From Cohaesibacter marisflavi (GTDB taxonomy: Bacteria > Pseudomonadota > Alphaproteobacteria > Rhizobiales > Cohaesibacteraceae), in the NCBI RefSeq assembly GCF_900115225.1, contig NZ_FOVR01000019.1, positions 1-45,985 of the forward strand: DNA of 45,985 nt, written 5' to 3'. The stretch's first letter is position 1, and each line of letters opens with the position of its first letter. The notes under the pieces are model-generated. The model had not been told where the DNA came from and did not search any database. It saw only the letters and a list, made by a program, of their open reading frames with translations. A program made the translations under genes and the position numbers. Of this stretch, positions 40,807-45,985 are shown piece after piece.

Positions 40807-41538
40807 CTAGAGCTTTGACATTCCGTCAAAAAGGGCAGAGACGGCCCCGACCAGAGATAGCAAAAGGGTCAACTGAGCAGCATGTCTTGCGCTCATCACG
40901 CAAGCCAGCTTTGATCCTAAAATCATTCCGATAATCATGACAGCCAAGATTCCGAGCCAAACGAGGCCAGAAAGAACGGGCCATGCATCTGGCGAAGCAA
41001 CCACGCGCGCGACGACTGTACCTGTCGACAGCGTAATCAAATAGGGTTGAAGCGTTGCGACGAAGGATACCTGATCCCATCGCGTTGCCTGCTTCAGGGA
41101 CGTTAACGCCACGCCCCCTACCCCGGCCAGAACGGTCATTGCTCCAGCGAGCCCTCCGGCGACAGCAAGGCTCCTCACATCACGCTGATATTCACGCAAA
41201 CGTCCAGCCAGAACTGACAAGGCCAACATGAAGAGCATGATTACGGCACTGACTATTTCAGCCTCTGCGCTGGGAAACAATGAAACAAGATACGTGCCGA
41301 CAAGAATCCCGATGGCACTTGCCGGCAACAAGAGAAGATAGGTGGTCCAATGCACATTTTTGAAGACCTGTGTCATAACACAAATCGCCGATGTGACGCC
41401 GCAGATTTGCACCAGAACCACGCCCTGAGCCGGTCCTATTGCGATGATCGTGAAAGGGGCAACAACCATGGCAAATCCAATGCCTGAGACCCTCTGCAAG
41501 ATAGCGCCAACGAAGACCGACATCAGGAGGAGATACAT
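40807..41538 (-). CDS. TauE/SafE family membrane exporter
   Basis: A 243-residue protein with about eight membrane segments, two related halves and the family-typical GIGFAMVVAPFTIIAIGP and LAGVGGVALTSL. Members of this family export sulfite or sulfonates or move related anions. It lies 18 bases after the MFS gene and is the last gene of the GH3-MFS-TauE unit. With a sulfatase-maturation gene just upstream of this unit, a link to sulfated sugars is possible: sulfate or sulfite released during their breakdown would need handling. This is an inference. Confidence 0.8.
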   Translation of the reverse strand: MYLLLMSVFVGAILQRVSGIGFAMVVAPFTIIAIGPAQGVVLVQICGVTSAICVMTQVFKNVHWTTYLLLLPASAIGILVGTYLVSLFPSAEAEIVSAVIMLFMLALSVLAGRLREYQRDVRSLAVAGGLAGAMTVLAGVGGVALTSLKQATRWDQVSFVATLQPYLITLSTGTVVARVVASPDAWPVLSGLVWLGILAVMIIGMILGSKLACVMSARHAAQLTLLLSLVGAVSALFDGMSKL

Positions 41539-41556
41539 CAGCTTTCTCCGCTCGGT

Positions 41557-42834
41557 TTAGCGAACACGCTTGATCATCAGGAACAAAATTGCGCCGATGA
41601 TCGCAGTGCAGCCGGAAACTAAGAAGAGTGCGTGATAGCCGATGGTCGTGATGGCAACTGCTGCGAGCAACGGCCCTGCAATCTGACCACCAGTGGCAGC
41701 AAAGTTCAGGATACCCAGATCTTTTGCGGAGGTTTCAGGATCCGGCAACACAGCAATATTCAGAGCCTGATCAACCGCATTGAAGATACCAAGCCCCAAC
41801 CCGGCAAAGACCGAATAAAGAATGATCATGGTTGGATTCGGAGCAAAATAGGGCAAGAAAACGCCAAGAGCGATGAGGAGAGAGGCAAGCACAACTGGCA
41901 ACTTGATGCGACCAAGTTTATCGGCGACCGGGCCAGATACAAAGGCCATGGCAATGCCTGCGATCATGATGATCGTGGCCGTGATCGAGATATAATGCCC
42001 TGCATCGGATTTATCGAGCAGCAGATAGTCGGTCAGAATGTAGAGGATATAGCCTTGAATCGAGAATTTGGCGACCATGATGAAGAATTTGCCAAACAGC
42101 GCCAGATAGTAATCGCGAGCATCGTGACGAGCGAACACGAAGTGATCGAGCACCATCTTCCTAGAGAATGCCTTTTTCGGCATGGCAGTACTAGAAAGCT
42201 CTCGGAAGCAGTAGGACGCTGCGGGCGCGCTGATGACTGTCAGAATGCCAAGAACGATGAAACCTATCGAGATATCGCCGATAAACCGGGCGCCAATCAC
42301 CTGGCCCAAGCCTGCACCAACCCCGATACCAAGTGCGTAGGCCGATGCGGCACTCCCGCGGTAACGAGGCGCAATGCGGTCAGCGATCGTAGCTATTAGC
42401 GGCGCAATGATAGCGTTGAGGAAGATCTGGTAGATGGCCCAGGTGGCGATCAGGCCAGCAGCTGTGGTGACCTGCCCTAAATAGTAGAGGCTGACCAGAG
42501 AGCCCACAGCACCAACCCAGATTCAGGGGGTACGACGCCCGAAGCGGCTGCGTGTTAGATCAGAGAATGCACCGATAACGAGGTTAGCAAGAGTTGCCAC
42601 CACCATGGAAATTGTCGAATTGAGTGCAATGATTGCAGCCTTATCAACGGAATCAATCTCTGCAACACGCGCGGGAAGCAGTACGGCGACTGCGCCCAGA
42701 TAAGCCACGATCCAGCAGAATGACCCAATCGCCAGACCAATTGCGATCCGTGTAGGGAAATGCGGTTGGTCATCGTTTGAGGTCTTGCCTGTCCATCCCT
42801 TTGGAGAACCGGCATTTGCGTTTTGTGCTGACAT
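41557..42834 (-). pseudogene. MFS sugar transporter with an in-frame stop codon
   Basis: A transporter of about 425 residues is read from the ATG at 42834 (GGGAGG upstream) to 41557. The first 103 residues (IAIGLAIGSFCWIVAYLGAV..., VIGAFSDLTRSRFGRRTP) end at a TGA at 42523-42525. The same frame then continues IWVGAVGSLVSLYYLGQV and through GPVADKLGRIKLPVVLASLL to the end. In this family the loop normally reads GRRTPWI, so the TGA stands in place of a TGG tryptophan codon, a single-base change. Either the gene has just been inactivated, the stop is read through, or it is a sequencing error. It lies between the GH3 glucosidase and TauE genes with 18-23 base gaps. Confidence 0.85.
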
Positions 42835-42857
42835 TGTATTTTCCTCCCAATATCAGA

Positions 42858-45077
42858 TTAAATTTTTAGAGTTGTGCAGGCTCCGGCCGGGGCTCCCCAA
42901 TGTTGGGACGCTTCTATCACGATTTCTCCTGCAGGAGGCACAAATTGAAGCCCCTCCTGATCCCAACAAGATAGAGGCTGAAGACTGGATTGGATTGAAA
43001 TCTCTGAACGTTCACCGGGCTTTAGATTCGCAAGAGCGAACCCAAGCAATTCTCGTTCGCCAGCTCTTGGACCTTGCGAGCAGGCTCCATAGATTTGGAG
43101 ATTGATCTGTCCGGTACGTTCGCCGATGTTGGCGACATCAACAGACAGGCGCAGACCGTCCTGGGTTTTCTCCACCACATGCACGCTGTTGATAGAAAAC
43201 TCTGTATATGAAAGCCCAAAACCAAGCGGGAACAAAGCTTCTTTACCATCGCACGCCAGCTTGCGCTGACCGTACCAGCGGTCATAGACTATTTGCGTTG
43301 CAGCTGCGTCGAAGTAAGGAAGATCGTCCTCAGACGCTGCCATGGCATAAGGGAGACGCCCGGCAAAATTCTTACGGCCCAAGAGAAGGTCAGCCAAAGC
43401 ATGTCCCCCCTCCATACCCGCGTACCATCCAAGAACGAGAGCAGGTACTTCATCATACCAGTCGGTAATCATGACGGCCCCGGCCGTTTGTACCACCACG
43501 ATGCACCGAGGGTTGGCAGCACGCATTTTGCGGATCAGCTCGACAGCTTCCGGCAATAAGCCGAGTTTCTTTCTGTCTCCACCAATCTCCGGCTTGCCCT
43601 TGGCAGCTTCAAGCCGTTCAAGCATGGTGGCGAGAACCGACCGTTCTTCGTCGGTTTTGGGGTCAGGATAAAGCTTCATGAGATCATCTCGCGCATAAAT
43701 CCGCCCGTTCACCCATTCACCTTCTTCTGCGGCGGTATAGCCTACGACGACGACGGCAACGTCTGCTTCGCCAGCCAGTCTTTCCGCAGCGGCCAGATCG
43801 CTTCCATCTGCATGCAAAATTGACGCCTCCGGCAATGCGGCCTTAATGCCTTCGAGCGGAGTAACCACATGGGAAGCATGGACGTTGGAAGAGCCTTTGT
43901 CTCCAGTGTTCTCAAGGTCAGACAGGCGCCCCAGCACGGCAATGCTTTTAAGGCTCTTCTCATCCAACGGAAGAACCGGCTGACCATCAACGTCCTCGTT
44001 ACGCAGAAGCACCATAGATTTTTCAGCAGCCTTGCGAGCCAAAGCTCTGTGCTTTTGCCCGGCGATGATGCTCGGCTCAGGTTCACTTTGAGGTCTCTGC
44101 GCATAATGGCACAGCTGTGTAGCGATCAGACGCAGGGCGGATGTCTCGACCTTATCCCATCCAACCTTGCCGCTTTCCAGCTCAGCTGGCAATCGATCAG
44201 CTCTCAGCTGAGCAAACGGAGCTTCAAGGTCCATGCCGGCATCCAGCGATTCCGCAGCATCGCGAATGGCCCACACAAAGTCGCTGATAACAAAGCCATC
44301 AAAACCCCATTGATCGCGCAAAATCTCGGTAAGCAAGTTTGCGTTGGCACTAGCCCAGTACCCGTTGATTTTGTTATAGGCGCACATAACAGAAGCCGCA
44401 CCGGCATCCATAGCCTTGCGAAAATGTGGCAAATAGTCTTCCTGCATGGTCTGCTGATCACACAACACATCAACATCAAACCGTGCATTTTCCATCGAGT
44501 TGAGAGCATAGTGCTTGATGCAGGGCATTGCGTTGGGTTTGACACCGCGAACCAATGCTGCTCCCATTTCACCAATCAAAACCGATTGATCAGAATAGGT
44601 TTCCTGAATGCGTCCCCAAGCCGGATGGCGAGGGAGGTTGATACAGACGCCACCAAAGAAGTTACCACCACTGGCGCGGACTTCCAGGCCAATAGCCTGA
44701 CCGATCTCTTCTTCAAGCCCCACATCCCATGATGCTCCGCGAGCCATGGAAACCGGGAATGCCGTTGCCTCTCCGACCACAACACCGCGCGGTCCGTCAA
44801 TAAAGCTGATACCGGGAATGCCTAGCCTTTTGTTAGAGCCCATCACATAGGGAATGTGATTGTAGCCAAACTCCATGATGCCACTCCGCCCCTTCCAAAA
44901 AGGGATGTCACCATGCAGCAGCGCCAGACGCTCCTTTGGAGTCAATTGCTCATAGAGCGATACAGCACGTTCTTCTGGCGGCTGTCCGGATTGCACAGCC
45001 AAAACAGCTTCTTCAAACGAAGAGACGCTGAATTGTTTCAATGCGCTTTGATGCGCCTCAGATTGCGAATTGCTCAA
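42858..45077 (-). CDS. Glycoside hydrolase family 3 beta-glucosidase-like enzyme
   Basis: The 739-residue enzyme has the GH3 layout. The N-terminal barrel contains GISFIDGPRGVV, CIKHYALNSMENARF and the nucleophile D266 in GFDGFVISDF. A C-terminal sandwich follows (KSMVLLRNED...LPL, VVVVGYTAAEEGEW, LVLGWYAGMEGGHALADLLLG) and then a fibronectin-III-like domain (FPLGFGLSYTEFSI...DVANIGERTGQINLQIY). No signal peptide is visible, so it probably acts in the cytoplasm on imported oligosaccharides, which fits the MFS transporter gene 23 bases downstream. The sugar cleaved (glucose, xylose or other) cannot be read from the sequence. An operator-like palindrome lies just upstream of its start. Confidence 0.92.
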   Translation of the reverse strand: MSNSQSEAHQSALKQFSVSSFEEAVLAVQSGQPPEERAVSLYEQLTPKERLALLHGDIPFWKGRSGIMEFGYNHIPYVMGSNKRLGIPGISFIDGPRGVVVGEATAFPVSMARGASWDVGLEEEIGQAIGLEVRASGGNFFGGVCINLPRHPAWGRIQETYSDQSVLIGEMGAALVRGVKPNAMPCIKHYALNSMENARFDVDVLCDQQTMQEDYLPHFRKAMDAGAASVMCAYNKINGYWASANANLLTEILRDQWGFDGFVISDFVWAIRDAAESLDAGMDLEAPFAQLRADRLPAELESGKVGWDKVETSALRLIATQLCHYAQRPQSEPEPSIIAGQKHRALARKAAEKSMVLLRNEDVDGQPVLPLDEKSLKSIAVLGRLSDLENTGDKGSSNVHASHVVTPLEGIKAALPEASILHADGSDLAAAERLAGEADVAVVVVGYTAAEEGEWVNGRIYARDDLMKLYPDPKTDEERSVLATMLERLEAAKGKPEIGGDRKKLGLLPEAVELIRKMRAANPRCIVVVQTAGAVMITDWYDEVPALVLGWYAGMEGGHALADLLLGRKNFAGRLPYAMAASEDDLPYFDAAATQIVYDRWYGQRKLACDGKEALFPLGFGLSYTEFSINSVHVVEKTQDGLRLSVDVANIGERTGQINLQIYGACSQGPRAGERELLGFALANLKPGERSEISIQSSLQPLSCWDQEGLQFVPPAGEIVIEASQHWGAPAGACTTLKI

Positions 45078-45096
45078 GAAGATCTCCCTAATTTAG

Positions 45097-45116
45097 TACT
45101 TAGTACGCACTAAGTA
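45097..45116. promoter_or_regulatory. Operator-like palindrome at the GH3 gene start
   Basis: TACTTAGT (45097-45104) and ACTAAGTA (45109-45116) form a perfect 8-bp inverted repeat with a 4-base spacer, 20 bases upstream of the GH3 start. On the minus strand it carries TTTACTTAG, close to the TTTACTTTG half-site of the larger palindrome at 45268-45298. A repressor bound here would block initiation of the GH3-MFS-TauE transcript. Confidence 0.55.
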
Positions 45117-45267
45117 AACTCAAGGCTATAACCAACCTGCGCCATTGGTCAAGAGGGTATTCCTTTCTAAATTGCATCTTCGCCTTTAGGCTCATTCAAC
45201 CAGATGCGTTTGAGGTTTTTCACAAAAAATTCCAGTTGACGACCATTTGGATAAAAGCTAGCGTTTG

Positions 45268-45298
45268 TTTACTTTGCACATGCAATGCACAAAGTAAA
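45268..45298. promoter_or_regulatory. Large palindrome between the GH3 and radical-SAM genes
   Basis: TTTACTTTG (45268-45276) and CAAAGTAAA (45290-45298) form a perfect 9-bp inverted repeat around CACATGCAATGCA. It is central in the divergent region between the GH3 start (45077) and the maturase start (45409) and could be an operator controlling one or both directions. No gene is seen between 45078 and 45408. Confidence 0.55.
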
Positions 45299-45408
45299 TA
45301 CTGTTTCTTGCCTCAAACCAACATCACAGCCTTCATTGGCGAATGGACGTAAGCATGGGGTAAAAACAACAGGAGTGATCAAATCCACGATCATTCAAGG
45401 GAGGGAAC

Positions 45409-45657
45409 ATGGCCAAGGGTATCCGCGGCTCAAAGCGTACCGCGCGCAAGCCATATCATCTTATGGCCAAGCCAACAGGCTTCCGATGCAATATCGCCTG
45501 TGACTATTGCTTCTATCTGGAGAAGGAACAAGGCACGCTACTTCCTAAAAATGATCAGCGTGTGATGGATGATCAGACTCTGGAAGCCTTTATCCGCACC
45601 TATATTCAATCCAATCCGCTTGATGAAATTGAATTTTCCTGGCAAGGGGGAGAACCC
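45409..45657 (+). pseudogene. Radical-SAM anaerobic sulfatase-maturating enzyme, cut by IS21
   Basis: The ATG at 45409 (GGAGGGAAC upstream) begins a frame with the radical-SAM cluster motif C27xxxC31xxC34 (FRCNIACDYCFYLEKE) and then EIEFSWQGGEP, the SAM-binding GGE motif region of anSME/maturase proteins. These enzymes convert a Cys or Ser of sulfatases to formylglycine. Family members have about 400 residues, but only 83 are present before the IS21 tip at 45658. The gene is therefore broken here. Its sulfatase partner is not in the window. Confidence 0.85.
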
Positions 45658-45985
45658 TGCGGATTCCGACGTATCCGCGCAGTCATTCCAACAACATCCG
45701 CGCACCCATTCCGGGCTATCCGCGCGGCTCTGATGCATTGCCGTGAGGCGGTTGATTTTTGTTATCAGTTTTGGCCGGTTTCGTCACCCATATTGGCGTG
45801 AGTTTTTCGGAAGGATTGGCCCTCTAGTTCGATGCGATAGGCGTTGTGAACGAACCTGTCGAGGATGGCATCAGCGAAGGTCGGCTCACCAATGACATCA
45901 TGCCATGTGCTGATGGGGAGTTGGCTGGTGATGAGCGTCGAGGCATTGCCATATCTTTCTTCGAAGATTTCAAGCAAGTCGCGCC
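45658..45985 (-). mobile_element. IS21-family element, istB-side end (runs off the right edge)
   Basis: The tip TGCGGATTCCG starts at 45658 after the flank GAACCC. It is followed by repeats ATCCGCGCA at 45673-45681 and 45696-45704 and a related ATCCGCGCG at 45718-45726, then by the end of istB. The orientation is the same as that of the copy at the left edge, so the window is bounded by direct IS21 repeats or by the two ends of one element. Confidence 0.9.
45765..45985 (-). CDS. istB: IS21 family helper ATPase IstB, C-terminal fragment
   Basis: The leftward frame enters from the right edge and ends at 45765. It encodes [40 protein letters not shown] and [20 protein letters not shown]. This is the C-terminus of IstB, including its sensor-II-type ADAILDR region. 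IstB is the AAA+ ATPase that helps IstA choose and capture the target. The Walker motifs are outside the window. Confidence 0.9.
   Translation of the reverse strand, partial: RDLLEIFEERYGNASTLITSQLPISTWHDVIGEPTFADAILDRFVHNAYRIELEGQSFRKTHANMGDETGQN

Noticed and set aside
1-45985. The window as a self-replicating plasmid
   Set aside because: No replication initiation, partition or mobilisation gene is present, so the matching IS21 flanks alone do not support a plasmid.
1-45985. CRISPR arrays, tRNA or rRNA genes, and toxin-antitoxin or phage-defence modules
   Set aside because: I looked for regularly spaced repeats, tRNA-like cloverleafs and defence-type proteins and saw none; the only regular repeats are the IS21 end arrays.

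Overview
The window looks like a metabolic accessory region of an alphaproteobacterium with mid-range GC. The gene families (three-subunit TRAP transporters, LacI/GntR sugar-acid modules, PxpABC with AccBC-like genes) and the many IS21, IS1182, IS6, IS5 and IS3 sequences fit a marine Hyphomicrobiales-type heterotroph such as a Cohaesibacter relative. That placement is an inference from gene content only. No tRNA, rRNA, CRISPR array or replication gene was seen.

Layout. 1-322 is the istA end of an IS21-family element, followed by a broken DUF4236 gene. 823-2346 is an IS1182-family element that removed the front of a LysR gene. 3000-8396 is a secreted-esterase locus: a Sel1 protein, an alpha/beta-hydrolase esterase, a tannase-family esterase, a PepSY-like protein and a divergent TetR regulator. 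Two copies of one 17-bp palindrome suggest how it is controlled. 8407-8945 holds remnants of another esterase and an IS6 transposase. Glutamate dehydrogenase, fructose-6-phosphate aldolase and a 2-hydroxyacid dehydrogenase follow.

12842-24574 is the most interesting part: two divergent operons around a LysR gene. The leftward one encodes a YdfG-like dehydrogenase, a TRAP transporter and an aminotransferase. The rightward one encodes an RraA-like aldolase, a biotin carboxyl carrier protein, biotin carboxylase, PxpB, PxpC, a second carrier-like protein that has lost the biotin lysine, and PxpA. PxpB/PxpC resemble the carboxyltransferase part of urea carboxylase, so the set could be a split biotin-dependent enzyme acting with a 5-oxoprolinase-type hydrolase.

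24633-29870 is a gluconate/idonate module (LacI regulator, gnd, idnD, idnO, gntK) with two matching operator palindromes. 30712-38828 is a second sugar-acid module (2-hydroxyacid dehydrogenase, FadR-type regulator, TRAP transporter, idnD-like and idnO-like paralogues, enolase-superfamily dehydratase).

39098-40187 contains IS5 and IS6 fragments. 40067-45077 is a leftward TetR gene and a GH3 glucosidase / MFS / TauE operon in which the MFS gene has an in-frame stop. At the right end a radical-SAM sulfatase-maturase gene is cut by an IS21 copy in the same orientation as the left one. The two IS21 junctions carry the same 6-bp flank, GAACCC, as if they were the two sides of a single insertion.
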